A stretch of 64,000 nt of DNA from Flavimaribacter sp039888615 (GCA_039888615.1 JBDQQS010000006.1); one strand, 5' to 3'. Positions 51,736 through 60,957 are shown, numbered from the stretch's first letter. Made by a program: numbers and translations. The notes: generated by a model not told the origin, from the sequence alone.

Positions 51736-52632
51736 CTATGGAGAGGTAACACGCGACAATTCATATTTGAGTGCACGTAAAAACGCATCGAGTGATGATC
51801 GAATTACTTGATTTGGGCTGATCAAGAGTTGAACATCGAATCGTACCTTCTCCGAGAGTGGAAGCAATTCCAGTTCGTGTCCGGAAAACAGGCTTGAGGC
51901 GAAGTTGTCGGAAATCGCGCAACAGTTCAATGTAGTTACCAAACCGGTCGCGATCGCAGGCGACACTGCGGTTACAAAGTATCTTGGCTCCACACCAAGT
52001 TGATGGAGTTTCTCGAAAAACAATCGGCCTACAGGCCCTCTTCTTGAAGGCAAGACGCAGTCAATATTTGCCAAATCCTTTAACGGAAACTCCGAGGCGC
52101 CAGCAAGAGAGTGCTCCCGGGGGACTATAGCGATGACCTCGCCTTCTCCAATCTTCTCAATAACCAAGTCTCCCGTATCGCTGACACCCGCAGCGAGCCC
52201 AACATGCGCTGTTCCTTCGCGCAATGCACGAGTTTGCATGGCGCCTCCTCCGATATCAACCTCGATATGAACATCGGGATTGTATTTCTTGACGGCCGCA
52301 ATTGCATTCGGAAGCACCTGATATGCCAGCAGACTAGGCACCGTCATTATTCGTATTGTCTCTCCCTTTCCCGTTTTCAATTGATGCAGGGATGCCTCGA
52401 TTTGGGCAACCTTCTCAAACGTACCTTCGGATTCGAAGTAAAGCACATCCGCTTCGCGTGTAGCTTTCAGGCGGCCCTTCTCGTTAATGAAGAGGGCCAA
52501 ACCCACCTCATCCTCGAAGATGCGAAGATGACGGCTGACTGTCGGTTGCGCCAAGTGCATGTTTCTCGCCGTTTGGCTCAGGCTCAAGGTCTCATACACC
52601 GAGCGAAATATGCTTAGCCGTTGAAGGTTCAT
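51736..52632 (-). CDS. LysR-family transcriptional regulator
   Basis: A 298-aa regulator with the HTH in LSIFRSVYETLSLSQTARNM and AQPTVSRHLRIFEDE, then a two-lobed effector domain (IMTVPSLLAYQVLPNAIAAV). ATG 52632 with GAGGAAA upstream is preferred over the frame start at 52656. It is divergent from the DctM-P-Q operon and probably activates it in response to the imported acid or amide. Confidence 0.92.
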   Translation of the reverse strand: MNLQRLSIFRSVYETLSLSQTARNMHLAQPTVSRHLRIFEDEVGLALFINEKGRLKATREADVLYFESEGTFEKVAQIEASLHQLKTGKGETIRIMTVPSLLAYQVLPNAIAAVKKYNPDVHIEVDIGGGAMQTRALREGTAHVGLAAGVSDTGDLVIEKIGEGEVIAIVPREHSLAGASEFPLKDLANIDCVLPSRRGPVGRLFFEKLHQLGVEPRYFVTAVSPAIATGLVTTLNCCAISDNFASSLFSGHELELLPLSEKVRFDVQLLISPNQVIRSSLDAFLRALKYELSRVTSP

Positions 52633-52659
52633 TTTTCCTCGCAATGTGAGTGACATATC

Positions 52660-52678
52660 CTATAGAGAATAGCTATAG
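52660..52678. promoter_or_regulatory. CTATAG-N7-CTATAG inverted repeat, likely LysR box
   Basis: Two 6-bp self-complementary arms 7 bases apart form a 19-bp symmetric site between lysR (start 52632) and the divergent TRAP operon (start 52744). Size and location fit a LysR-type regulatory box. Confidence 0.5.
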
Positions 52679-52743
52679 ACAGGTCAAACATTGCATGTTG
52701 CGCTATTGATAGAAACGCTCCTACATAACTGCGGGAGATAAGA

Positions 52744-54027
52744 ATGCTGAATATTACGTTCCTGTTTCTGATATGTGCGTTGTTCGCCGGGACTGCGATC
52801 GCTTACCTGATCGGCGCCAGTTCGGTAATTGGATTCTGGGTAACCGGAAAAGACGGCTTCCTGGCAGCCCTGCCACAGCGTGTTTTTAGTCAACTTGACG
52901 TCTTCGCATTCCTTGCAATGCCGCTGTTCATTTTCGTCGGCGAACTGATGAACAGAGGGGGAATTGCGGATGCCCTCATCCGCTTTTCCATGTCGATCAT
53001 GGGCAGATTCAAGGGCGGGCTGGGTCATGTAAATATCCTGACCAGCGTCTTTTTTGCCGGGGTTTCCGGTTCTGCAACGGCCGATGCGGCTGCTTTGGGC
53101 AACACACTCGTTCCGGCTATGGAGCGAGAGGGTTATACAAGAGACTACGCGGCAGCCGTGACCGCTGCATCGTCAATCATCGGCCCCATCATTCCGCCCA
53201 GCATCATTCTCATCTTCTATGGCGCTTTGATGAATACATCGGTTGTCGCGCTCTTCGCTGCCGGAATCGTCCCTGGCCTGTTGCTCGCGATTGTCCTGAT
53301 GATGATAAATGCCATCTTTGCGATGAGGCAGGGGCATCCGGGAGGCAAAGATGCAGAGGTTCCTCCTTTCCTGAAATCCCTTGCTGTCGCACTGCCTGCG
53401 CTTACGCTTCCAGTAATAATACTGAGCGGGATTCTATTTGGAATCATGACGCCGGCCGAAGCGGCGGGCATGGCGGTAGTAGCGGCGGGAGCGGTCGGGG
53501 CAGTGTACGGCAAGCTCAATATGGGCGAGGTCGTCGGCGCCATCCAAAGGACAGTTATCCTAACAGGCGCAATATTTGTAATTCTCATCGCAATTGCGAC
53601 GTTTGGTTATCTCTCGTCCCTTCTTCAAATCCCGCAGAAGCTGGGATCGTCGGTCGAAGCAATGGGACTTGGGAAAACGGGATATCTTCTGGTTCTGAAC
53701 GTGGTTTTTCTCGGAGCCGGAATGATCATGGACGTCAAGGCTGCTGTTGCGTTGTTGGGTCCGCTGCTCATCCCGCCCGCTATCGCTCTGGGTGTTGATC
53801 CGACTCATATGGGTATTGTTGTCGGATTCAATCTGACTGTCGGTCTTCTTACTCCACCTCTCGGTGGAGTGCTGCTTATACTCTCGACGGTTGTGGGTAT
53901 GAACTATTGGCGGCTGGTCCGTGCCGTTATTCCCTTCCTCATAGCGGAGATTGCTCTCCTGCTTCTACTTATCCTCGTACCGGATATCACTCTTGCACTA
54001 CCGAGAGCGCTCGGTTTTGTCGACTAG
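52744..54027 (+). CDS. dctM: TRAP transporter large permease (DctM)
   Basis: A 427-aa permease: LDVFAFLAMPLFIFVGELMN, FFAGVSGSATADAAALGN, SSIIGPIIPPSIILIFYGAL, GIMTPAEAAGMAVVAAG and GLLTPPLGGVLLILSTVVG. Unusually it is encoded first, giving the order M-P-Q. GGGAG precedes the ATG. It imports the substrate for the M20 amidohydrolase and MmgE/PrpD genes that follow. Confidence 0.92.
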   Translation: MLNITFLFLICALFAGTAIAYLIGASSVIGFWVTGKDGFLAALPQRVFSQLDVFAFLAMPLFIFVGELMNRGGIADALIRFSMSIMGRFKGGLGHVNILTSVFFAGVSGSATADAAALGNTLVPAMEREGYTRDYAAAVTAASSIIGPIIPPSIILIFYGALMNTSVVALFAAGIVPGLLLAIVLMMINAIFAMRQGHPGGKDAEVPPFLKSLAVALPALTLPVIILSGILFGIMTPAEAAGMAVVAAGAVGAVYGKLNMGEVVGAIQRTVILTGAIFVILIAIATFGYLSSLLQIPQKLGSSVEAMGLGKTGYLLVLNVVFLGAGMIMDVKAAVALLGPLLIPPAIALGVDPTHMGIVVGFNLTVGLLTPPLGGVLLILSTVVGMNYWRLVRAVIPFLIAEIALLLLLILVPDITLALPRALGFVD

Positions 54028-54063
54028 ATTGCGAAACTACTCACTCGTAACAAGGAGAAGAAG

Positions 54064-55032
54064 ATGTTGAAATCAATAGTGATTGCATTGGCGGTTTTGT
54101 TCGTCCCGGTATCAAGCTACGCCGACGATGTGTTGATTGCGCTGTCGGGAACCGAAGATATCGAAAAGAACGGCGAGTATGTGTTCATCAAGGCATTTGC
54201 GGATCACCTGAAAGAGAACAGCATGAGTTCTGTTGTGCATCCTTCAAATACGCTTGGAAAGGAAAATGAACGATTCGACCAGGTATCTCAGGGGCTTATT
54301 CAAGTGAACATGGCGAATCCCGCAGTTGTTTTCAGCCTCTCACCAATCACCAAAGGACTGTATCTTCCCTTCTTCTTCAGCAATGACGCGCAGTTTGACA
54401 GCGCGCTTGGCAGCGGCCTTCTGGACGACATTAATTCAGAACTCACACCGCATGGTGTTCGTTTGGTCGGCTTCGCCATGCGTGGCGGACAAGCGGGCCT
54501 TTTCAACTCAAAACTCGATGTCGAAGAGCTTTCAGACGTCAAGAAACTTCGCCTGCGCGGCAAGGATGGCGAACAGGTTAAGATGTTCGAAGCCTGGGGA
54601 GCTTCGGGTACGATCGTCAATTGGGGTGAAATCGCAAACGCCCTGCAAACCGGTGTCGCGGACGGGTATTTCAATCCGCCTGCTTCTGCCTTGCTTTTTG
54701 GACATACGGATATCCTAAAGCACTACACGCCGCTGAATGCTGGTGTTTCGGCACGGATGATATTGGCATCGCAGGATTGGTACGAAGGCCTGACAGACGA
54801 AGAACGTGGCGTTGTGGACGACGCCGTCGCTAAGGGTATAGCTGCGAACCGCGAGTGGGCTGCCGACTGGTCCGCATCCGCGATCAATCAACTGAGTGAC
54901 AAAGGTGTGACCATTGCTGACTTGGCGCCCGGTGAACGAGAGAAGTTCGTAGAAGCAAGCAAGGCTGTTTGGACGGATGTCGTTTCGCAGGACGACCTCG
55001 ACAAGCTGCTCAGCGCCCGCGGCGAGCAGTAG
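54064..55032 (+). CDS. dctP: TRAP transporter solute-binding protein (DctP)
   Basis: A 322-aa periplasmic protein with a signal peptide (LAVLFVPVSSYA). Features: VHPSNTLGKENERFDQVSQG, VKKLRLRGKDGEQVKMFEA with the conserved Arg pair, and GVADGYFNPPASALLFG. AAGGAG precedes the start. Its 3' end is close to dctQ (24 bp). Confidence 0.92.
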   Translation: MLKSIVIALAVLFVPVSSYADDVLIALSGTEDIEKNGEYVFIKAFADHLKENSMSSVVHPSNTLGKENERFDQVSQGLIQVNMANPAVVFSLSPITKGLYLPFFFSNDAQFDSALGSGLLDDINSELTPHGVRLVGFAMRGGQAGLFNSKLDVEELSDVKKLRLRGKDGEQVKMFEAWGASGTIVNWGEIANALQTGVADGYFNPPASALLFGHTDILKHYTPLNAGVSARMILASQDWYEGLTDEERGVVDDAVAKGIAANREWAADWSASAINQLSDKGVTIADLAPGEREKFVEASKAVWTDVVSQDDLDKLLSARGEQ

Positions 55033-55055
55033 CTCCTCCCCTCTGTCGCACGGAA

Positions 55056-55592
55056 ATGGTTGCGATGCGCGTACTCGTCAAAATCATGAATCGGCTAAGT
55101 AACGGACTCGACCTCGTGATCCGTGTGGCAGCCGGAGTGTTCCTGCTAACCATGGTTGCATCCATCGGCCTGCAAGTCATTGCGCGTTATGTTTTCAGTT
55201 CTCCCCCTCCCTGGACTGAAGAAGCTGCGCGATTTGCGATGGTTTGGGTTGGGCTTCTGGGAGCAACTGTTTCATTCAAGGCCGGATTCGATCCCTCGCT
55301 GGTCAAACTGTCCGAGAATGTTCCAGGCTGGATCAGTTCAAGCGCGAAATGCTTGCGTGGATTATCAGTGATCCTGTTTCTTTCACCAATTCTTTGGTTT
55401 TCGATTTGGGGGCCGAACATCAACTTCGCGCGCGGCTTCTTGTCCCGTCACTATTACCTCAAGGCTGAGACGTTCGACATGTCGACGCTGCTTGTCGCGA
55501 TCGGAGTGCCGCTTTTCGTCATTGTCATATTCATTCACGGTATTTCAAAAGCCATGACGGACGCGTTCGAAGCAGAAGAAAAGGTCAAGTAG
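55056..55592 (+). CDS. dctQ: TRAP transporter small permease (DctQ)
   Basis: A 178-aa four-helix membrane protein: AAGVFLLTMVASIGLQVIAR, YVFSSPPPWTEEAARFAMVW and FKAGFDPSLVKLSENVP are standard DctQ features. The frame is open upstream into dctP; the ATG at 55056 is chosen, with 55065 a close alternative. The amidohydrolase gene begins one base after its stop codon. Confidence 0.88.
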   Translation: MVAMRVLVKIMNRLSNGLDLVIRVAAGVFLLTMVASIGLQVIARYVFSSPPPWTEEAARFAMVWVGLLGATVSFKAGFDPSLVKLSENVPGWISSSAKCLRGLSVILFLSPILWFSIWGPNINFARGFLSRHYYLKAETFDMSTLLVAIGVPLFVIVIFIHGISKAMTDAFEAEEKVK

Positions 55593-56783
55593 ATGGTTCT
55601 TGTCGAAGACGTTCGCGGCTTGAAATCCTTGGTCGATATCGCTGTTGATCTCCGCAGAGACATTCACATGCATCCCGAAACTGCATTTGAGGAGAAAAGG
55701 ACGGCCGGTCTTGTCGCAGACCGCCTCCGCGAACTCGGAATAACGGTGCATACAGGTTTGGCCGGAACCGGAGTCGTGGGAGTTCTCGAAGGCCTGAAAC
55801 CGGGAACTCGGACAATAGGCCTGAGGGCGGACATGGATGCCCTTTTCATCCAGGAAGACACTGGGCTGCCCTACCAGTCGATCATCGACGGCAAAATGCA
55901 TGCCTGCGGCCACGATGGTCATACCGCGATGCTACTCGGTGCTGCGGAATACTTGGCGAAGCGGAACGATTTTTCTGGAGTGGTCGTCTTTATCTTTCAG
56001 CCTGCCGAGGAAAGCGAAGGCGGAGCGAGAGAAATGATCAAGGAAGGTTTGTTCCAGCGGTTCCCCTGCGATGCAATCTACGGAATGCATAATATGCCCG
56101 GCATGCCTGCAGGGCATTTTGCCATCAAACATGGCCCCCTGTTCGCCGCTGGCGATACTTGGCAGGTGGTGTTCGAGGGAACCGGTGGGCATGGTGCGTT
56201 TCCAGACCGGAGCACAGACCCATCAGCTGCGCTCGGGGCATTTCTAAGTTCTTACCAGCATATCATATCAAGACGTATTCCCGCCCGCGAGGCGGCGATT
56301 CTAAGAATCGGCTTTATCGAGGGGGGCAATTTTTCTTCGCCAAACATCATCCCATCCGAAATCCTAGTAAGGGGAACGGCGCGTAGCTACACAGCGCAAA
56401 TCAGAGACCGTCTCGAGAAGAACCTGGATGATGTGGCAAGATCCTGCGCGGCGGTCTTTGGTTGCACAGCGCGCTCAAAATATCAGCGCAGGTACCCCCC
56501 ATTGATCAATCACGCAATACAAACTGAGATTGCAATCCAAGCTGCCAGAAGTGTTGCCGGATCAACTGTAGTGGATGCCGACACGTCGATTCAGGGAGGT
56601 TCGGAGGACTTTGCATTCATGCTGGAAGAAAGACCTGGCGCCTACATCCTTATGGGGAATGGCGATGGACCAGATGCTCCATTCGTTCACACGCCGAAAT
56701 ATGACTTCAACGACGATGTCATTCCTCACGGAATCGCCTACTGGGTTAACCTGGTCGCCGAAGAACTGGATGAGTCCGTATGA
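55593..56783 (+). CDS. M20-family metallo-amidohydrolase (hippurate/N-acyl amino acid hydrolase type)
   Basis: A 396-aa M20D peptidase-fold amidohydrolase. The metal-binding and catalytic signatures are complete: RDIHMHPETAFEE, MHACGHDGHTAML, QPAEESEGGAREMI, GMHNMPG and SIQGGSEDFAFML. It hydrolyses an N-acyl amino acid, hippurate-like amide or similar compound, probably the one brought in by the TRAP system. It abuts dctQ upstream and overlaps the MmgE/PrpD gene by 4 bp. Confidence 0.92.
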   Translation: MVLVEDVRGLKSLVDIAVDLRRDIHMHPETAFEEKRTAGLVADRLRELGITVHTGLAGTGVVGVLEGLKPGTRTIGLRADMDALFIQEDTGLPYQSIIDGKMHACGHDGHTAMLLGAAEYLAKRNDFSGVVVFIFQPAEESEGGAREMIKEGLFQRFPCDAIYGMHNMPGMPAGHFAIKHGPLFAAGDTWQVVFEGTGGHGAFPDRSTDPSAALGAFLSSYQHIISRRIPAREAAILRIGFIEGGNFSSPNIIPSEILVRGTARSYTAQIRDRLEKNLDDVARSCAAVFGCTARSKYQRRYPPLINHAIQTEIAIQAARSVAGSTVVDADTSIQGGSEDFAFMLEERPGAYILMGNGDGPDAPFVHTPKYDFNDDVIPHGIAYWVNLVAEELDESV

Positions 56784-58156
56784 ACCAGATGGTTTCCAGC
56801 GAACTGGCTTCCTTCGCGGCAAGCGTACATCGAGATTCGATCTCCAAGATTGGATATGAAAGGGCGAGGACCGCCACGCTGGATTGCCTTGCTTGCATTC
56901 TTGCAGGCAGCAATTCTGAGCCGGCGAAATCCGTTCAGGGCGGCATAAGAATTAGCGGTGGCAGCGGAGACGTTCCGGTATTGGGTACGGGATTACGTTT
57001 TTCGGCTCCATTGGCTGCTTTGGCAAACGGTACTGCTGCTCATGCTCTGGATTTCGATGACAATTTCTTGCCCGGTATAACACATGCCTCTGCAGTGATA
57101 GTCCCCGCACTGATCTCGGCGTCACAACTAAAAGAAGTCTCCGTTGGAGACTATCTAGCGGCGTATTGCGTCGGTCTGGAAATGCAGGCACGAATAGGCC
57201 GCCTCGTGCAACCTCAACACTATGCCAGCGGATGGCATTCTACGTCAACGATTGGAACGATCGGGGCTGCTGCAGCCGTGGCAAAGCTAATGGAACTTCC
57301 ATCCGAAAAAATACTTTCGTCGATGAGCATCGCCAGTAGCATGGCCGCGGGATCCAAGCTCCAGTTCGGCAAGACCTTGAAACCGGCGCATGCAGGAATT
57401 GCTGCGCATAACTCCGTGATCGCCGCCTGTTTGGCTGCACAAGGGCTCGAGGGGCAATCGGAATTCATCAATGGCAAATGGGGGTTTTCCGAACTCTACA
57501 ACGGAAATGGCGGCCGCCTCGGTGCCGTTCCGAGGCGGTGTGACGGGGAAAACCAGTGGGCAATTGTAACCGATGGCCTTTGGATGAAGAGGTTTCCATG
57601 TTGTGCTGCATCGCACAAAGCGCTCGACTGCATACTGGATCTGAAAGAGCAAACGTCGTTTGGGCTGGATGATGTAGTGTCGGCTACGGTATGGTTGCCA
57701 CCGACCTTGGCGGAGAACCTGCGTTTCGACCTTCCAAGAGATGCAAACGAAGCCAGGTTCAGTTTCTCTTACCCCGCGGCCAAACTGATTGAGAACGGAG
57801 TGCTCAATCTCAGTGATTTCGATGATAGGAAAGTCCGATCGACGGAAATCCGCCGCCACCTGAACAAATTCAAGCGGTCGTTTGCCACGGAGGCTGAAAC
57901 TGCATTGGACGGAAGAGTCAGAGTGGAACTCAGGCTAATTTCCGGCGAAACCCTCGCCAGAGAAACAAATACTGTAAAGGGCAGCCCTGGAAACGAGTTT
58001 GATGTGGCAACGTTCCAGCGCAAGATAAACGACTGCCTGAGTTTCGGCCGGACCCGATCTTACGCAAAGTGGGTCTCTTCTTTTTCCCTGCTCGAACCTG
58101 ACGCTTGTTTCAGCACGTGGTGCAAGCAAGCACACGGGTACCAGAACGCTGCATGA
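56780..58156 (+). CDS. MmgE/PrpD-family protein
   Basis: A 458-aa protein of the MmgE/PrpD family (2-methylcitrate dehydratase, cis-aconitate decarboxylase, itaconate-linked and other acid hydro-lyases). ALANGTAAHALDFDDNF near residue 75, then GWHSTSTIGTIGAAAAVAKL and KPAHAGIAAHNSVIAACLA are clear family blocks, followed by FPCCAASHKALDCI. Coupled to the M20 gene. It would isomerise, dehydrate or decarboxylate a small acid. The exact reaction is not readable. Confidence 0.88.
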   Translation: MNQMVSSELASFAASVHRDSISKIGYERARTATLDCLACILAGSNSEPAKSVQGGIRISGGSGDVPVLGTGLRFSAPLAALANGTAAHALDFDDNFLPGITHASAVIVPALISASQLKEVSVGDYLAAYCVGLEMQARIGRLVQPQHYASGWHSTSTIGTIGAAAAVAKLMELPSEKILSSMSIASSMAAGSKLQFGKTLKPAHAGIAAHNSVIAACLAAQGLEGQSEFINGKWGFSELYNGNGGRLGAVPRRCDGENQWAIVTDGLWMKRFPCCAASHKALDCILDLKEQTSFGLDDVVSATVWLPPTLAENLRFDLPRDANEARFSFSYPAAKLIENGVLNLSDFDDRKVRSTEIRRHLNKFKRSFATEAETALDGRVRVELRLISGETLARETNTVKGSPGNEFDVATFQRKINDCLSFGRTRSYAKWVSSFSLLEPDACFSTWCKQAHGYQNAA

Positions 58157-58432
58157 ATGCGAACGATTAGCTAGCAAGACAGGCTTGTGTGTATCTCATC
58201 ATTCCAACGCAAAATATTGAAAGAGTCAGCAATTCGTATCAAATTGTGCCTAGAGTTCCCGAAGACAGATTTAGCATTTTACTAACCGTATGCGTCCGGA
58301 GCCCAAGGTAAAGTCTCCACATTTTCAGTCCTGAATGGGTCGAATCGTGTCGCGCGGGATGTTTGAGCGCAATAGCGAAGGTTGACATTGCAATTGCGGC
58401 TTAACTCCCTTAGTGAGCCTTAGCTCAATGTT

Positions 58433-58618
58433 CGAGATGCAGGAGAGATCGGGTTAGATCCCGGCGCCGAAGGAGCAACCGCCCCGGAAACTCTCAGGCA
58501 AACGTACTGCACTCTCGATTGGCACTCTGGAGAGCGGTGATCACATTAGAGGATCATCCACCGAAGGCGAAACGGCGCCCTATGCCGGTAAGCGCTCAGG
58601 TTCCCGTGACAGAGGGGG
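58433..58618 (+). ncRNA. Tandem glycine riboswitch
   Basis: Two glycine aptamers in series. Aptamer 1 (58433-58517) is closed by CGAGATGCAG pairing with CTGCA and TCTCG, and contains GGAGAGA, GCCGAAGGAGCAA and CTCTCAGGCAAA. Aptamer 2 (about 58522-58618) has CTCTGGAGAGCGG, CACCGAAGGCGAAA, CGCTCAGG and the closing GACAGAGGGG. These conserved cores are diagnostic of the family, and tandem aptamers usually act as an ON switch for glycine use. It sits 48 bp upstream of a truncated amino-acid dehydrogenase gene. Confidence 0.95.
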
Positions 58619-58665
58619 TTGAAACGACCGCATGATGCGGTTGTGCAACCTCGAACGGGAATCAA

Positions 58666-59199
58666 ATGTCAAAATCTCAACCTGTTATTGCCGTCATTGG
58701 CGCCGGCATTACCGGTATCACAACCGCCTATTCACTTGTCAGTCGCGGATTCCAGGTGACGGTCTTCGATCGCAATCGGTACGCAGCCATGGAGACCAGC
58801 TTCGCCAATGGCGGACAGCTGTCGGCGTCGAACGCAGAGGTTTGGAACCGATGGTCGACTGTATTCAAAGGGATCAAGTGGATGTTCACGCCCGGTGCTC
58901 CGCTGTTGATGAATCCGAGACCGAGCTTTCACAAATATTCATGGATGGCGGAGTTCATGAAGGCGATCCCGGGATACGGGCGAAACACGATCGACACTGT
59001 CAAACTGGCGATCCTGGCGCGCGACTTTCTCAAGAGCCACGCAAACCGCGAAGGGTTTGACTTTGATTGTGAAGATCGCGGGATTCTCCACGTCTACAGC
59101 AACCGGCGTGAGTTTGATCGCGCCTTGAAGGTCAACACGCTTCTCGCAATGGGCGGTCTCGAAATACACACCCGGCAGACTGGTAAAACAGCAGCCTGA
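58666..59199 (+). pseudogene. Truncated DadA-like FAD amino-acid dehydrogenase
   Basis: N-terminal 177 aa of a glycine/D-amino-acid oxidase family protein: FAD loop IAVIGAGITGITTAYSLVSR, ETSFANGGQLSASNAEVWN, FHKYSWMAEFMKAIPGYG and DRGILHVYSNRREFD. Family members are over 400 aa, so the rest of the FAD domain and the substrate domain are missing. After GGLEIHTRQT the sequence stops at 59199 and a stretch with insertion-sequence-like end motifs follows. Riboswitch control suggests the intact gene oxidised glycine or a related amino acid. Confidence 0.85.
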
Positions 59200-59260
59200 T
59201 CAGTGTCCACTCCCAGGGGCCCACTCCATTGGGCGATGCAAAAGTAGACCATTTGGCGCC
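59200..59260. mobile_element. Possible insertion-sequence end scar
   Basis: Just past the truncated DadA frame lies TGTCCACTCCCAGGGGCCCA and then GCGATGCAAAAGTAGACCA. These GTCCACT / AAAGTAGACC elements resemble the terminal repeats of IS21-family elements as I remember them. No transposase is present. The position fits deletion of the 3' half of the dehydrogenase by an insertion sequence that was later lost. Confidence 0.35.
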
Positions 59261-59323
59261 GCAAGCGGGGAATGCCGGGAGCGAAAAGGTTGTTACAAGA
59301 GCCAGCTCGAATGAGGAGATTAT

Positions 59324-59340
59324 CAACCATATAGTTGACA
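59324..59340. promoter_or_regulatory. TetR-type operator overlapping a -35 hexamer
   Basis: CAACCATATAGTTG (59324-59337) is a near-palindrome. Its right arm runs into TTGACA (59335-59340), a good -35 hexamer for the hydrolase gene at 59393. A very similar palindrome lies upstream of the ABC permease gene at 60942. Confidence 0.6.
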
Positions 59341-59392
59341 ACTCTGTTGCGGAATTACAAGTTTAACCCGATTACGAACGAGAAGGTGCCCA

Positions 59393-60061
59393 ATGAGCCG
59401 CATTGCCGCCGACTTGCCCGCCGATGAAATCTTCGTCAGACCGGCACTGCTTATCGTCGATATGCAGAACGACTTCGTTCGCGAGGGCGCACCGCTGGAA
59501 GTTCCCGATGCGCGCAAAACGGTTGCGAGCATCGCGCGGCTTGCCGAACGGTTCCGCTGCATTGGCGCGCCGGTCGTATACACGCGATTTCTTGCCCACC
59601 AGGAAGACAATCTGCTCTGGCTCTGGTCGCCGCAGTGTCACGCAGAGATCCGCTGTTGCTGGCGCGGAACGCGACGCAAGTACGCCGATACCGATAAGGC
59701 ACTGGAATGCACGGATGTCATAGATGAATTGCGTCCTCAAACCGATGAACCGATCATCGACAAATACGGCTATGGCTCCTTTCACGGCACGAATCTTGAC
59801 GAGTTGCTGAGATCGCTCGGCGTGCTGTCCATCATCCTGACGGGCACGGTGACCCAGATCTGTGTCGAGGAAACCGGCCGCGAGGCCTTCCATCACGGAT
59901 ACCGGACGACGATGGTTGAGGACGGCGTATCATCGTTTGCACCGGATCTGCAGGCAGCGACCCTCAAGAATTTTGCTATGAAGTTCGGCTGGGTTTCAGA
60001 CACGGCCTCGATTCTGGACGCCCTCGAAACGGTCCAACTACAGGCAGGAACGCCCGCCTAG
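59393..60061 (+). CDS. Isochorismatase-fold cysteine hydrolase
   Basis: A 222-aa cysteine hydrolase of the isochorismatase-like superfamily (ureidoacrylate hydrolase RutB, nicotinamidase, carbamoylsarcosine hydrolase). The triad is visible: Asp in LLIVDMQNDFV, Lys in IIDKYGYGSFHGT and Cys in TQICVEETGREA. It probably hydrolyses an amide, carbamate or ureido group. It is convergent with the TetR gene, which is expected to regulate it through the shared palindrome. Confidence 0.88.
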   Translation: MSRIAADLPADEIFVRPALLIVDMQNDFVREGAPLEVPDARKTVASIARLAERFRCIGAPVVYTRFLAHQEDNLLWLWSPQCHAEIRCCWRGTRRKYADTDKALECTDVIDELRPQTDEPIIDKYGYGSFHGTNLDELLRSLGVLSIILTGTVTQICVEETGREAFHHGYRTTMVEDGVSSFAPDLQAATLKNFAMKFGWVSDTASILDALETVQLQAGTPA

Positions 60062-60073
60062 AGCGCGGTGCAA

Positions 60074-60763
60074 TTAGCTCGTTTTCATCAGAGCCGACAG
60101 TGCAAAATCTACGACATGTTTACGTCGGGACGCGATCTCTTGCGGTGCATTCAGTTGCTTTCCGAAAATTGCTGACAGCGTCGGATTGTTGGAAAAGTAG
60201 AAATAGGAAATCGCGGCGATAGAAATATATACATTGATCGGATCCATGTCGTCGCGAAGCACACCTTCCGCGGCGCCGCGTTCGAGTGTTTCGCGCAAAA
60301 GTTCGACAAGAGGCCAATGCATTTCCGCCAGCTCGTCGGATTGTGCGGCATGGCGTGCGCCCTGGGCATTTTCGTCGTTGACCAGTTTAATAAATTCCGG
60401 ATGTTCGAAAAGATAGTCGAACGAATAGCCGACCAGTGCTCGCATGGCCTCGACTGGTGACAGATTGCCCAGATCTAGACCCTGTTCCTTCTCGCGTATC
60501 TCTGAATACACGGTTTCCAGAGCGATCCTGTAAAGATCGTCCTTGTTGCCGAAATAGTGGTAGAGAAGCTGCTTGTTGACGCCAGCGCGATTGGCGATTT
60601 CGTCAACCCGTGCGCCAGAATAGCCTTTTGCCGCGAACTCGCTGATGGCCGTCGAAAGAAGCGCTGCGCGAGTGGCGGTGGCGTCGCGCTGTCTTGACCG
60701 TGTCGCAACCCCGGATCTTGCGATCCGTCGCTTTGACGCAGCAGCGGTACGCTCCTTGCTCAT
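60074..60763 (-). CDS. TetR-family regulator
   Basis: A 229-aa repressor with HTH in FAAKGYSGARVDEIANRAGV and NKQLLYHYFGNKDDLY, and a C-terminal ligand domain containing DPINVYISIAAISYFYFSN, reminiscent of RutR-like regulators. A basic, probably disordered N-terminus precedes the HTH. It lies between the hydrolase and ABC transporter genes, both of which carry an AACNATATAGTT palindrome, making it the likely regulator of both. Confidence 0.92.
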   Translation of the reverse strand: MSKERTAAASKRRIARSGVATRSRQRDATATRAALLSTAISEFAAKGYSGARVDEIANRAGVNKQLLYHYFGNKDDLYRIALETVYSEIREKEQGLDLGNLSPVEAMRALVGYSFDYLFEHPEFIKLVNDENAQGARHAAQSDELAEMHWPLVELLRETLERGAAEGVLRDDMDPINVYISIAAISYFYFSNNPTLSAIFGKQLNAPQEIASRRKHVVDFALSALMKTS

Positions 60764-60941
60764 ATGAATTGGTCTCCGGTTCCATTGGCGACATCGAATC
60801 TCGAAGATTGCGAAAATCGTTGAAGTGCAAAGACTTCGATGCCCGCCACATCCCTCTTAAAACGAGGTCTGGCGCCCCGTTTATCCAACAGACTGCAGCC
60901 GGGTCAATCTGGTTGACCAACAATCCAGACATATGTTAATC

Positions 60942-60953
60942 AACTATATAGTT
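60942..60953. promoter_or_regulatory. TetR-type operator AACTATATAGTT
   Basis: A perfect 12-bp palindrome ending 4 bp before the permease ATG, sharing its core with the site at 59324. A GGTCAA-N5-TTGACC inverted repeat at 60902-60918 lies just upstream and contains a possible -35 hexamer (TTGACC). Confidence 0.6.
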
Positions 60954-60957
60954 ACTT

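Noticed and set aside
60902..60918. RutR-type operator GGTCAA-N5-TTGACC
   Set aside because: Symmetric, but the half-sites are inverted relative to the TTGACCA-NN-TGGTCAA pattern; the AACTATATAGTT site shared by two promoters is better supported.
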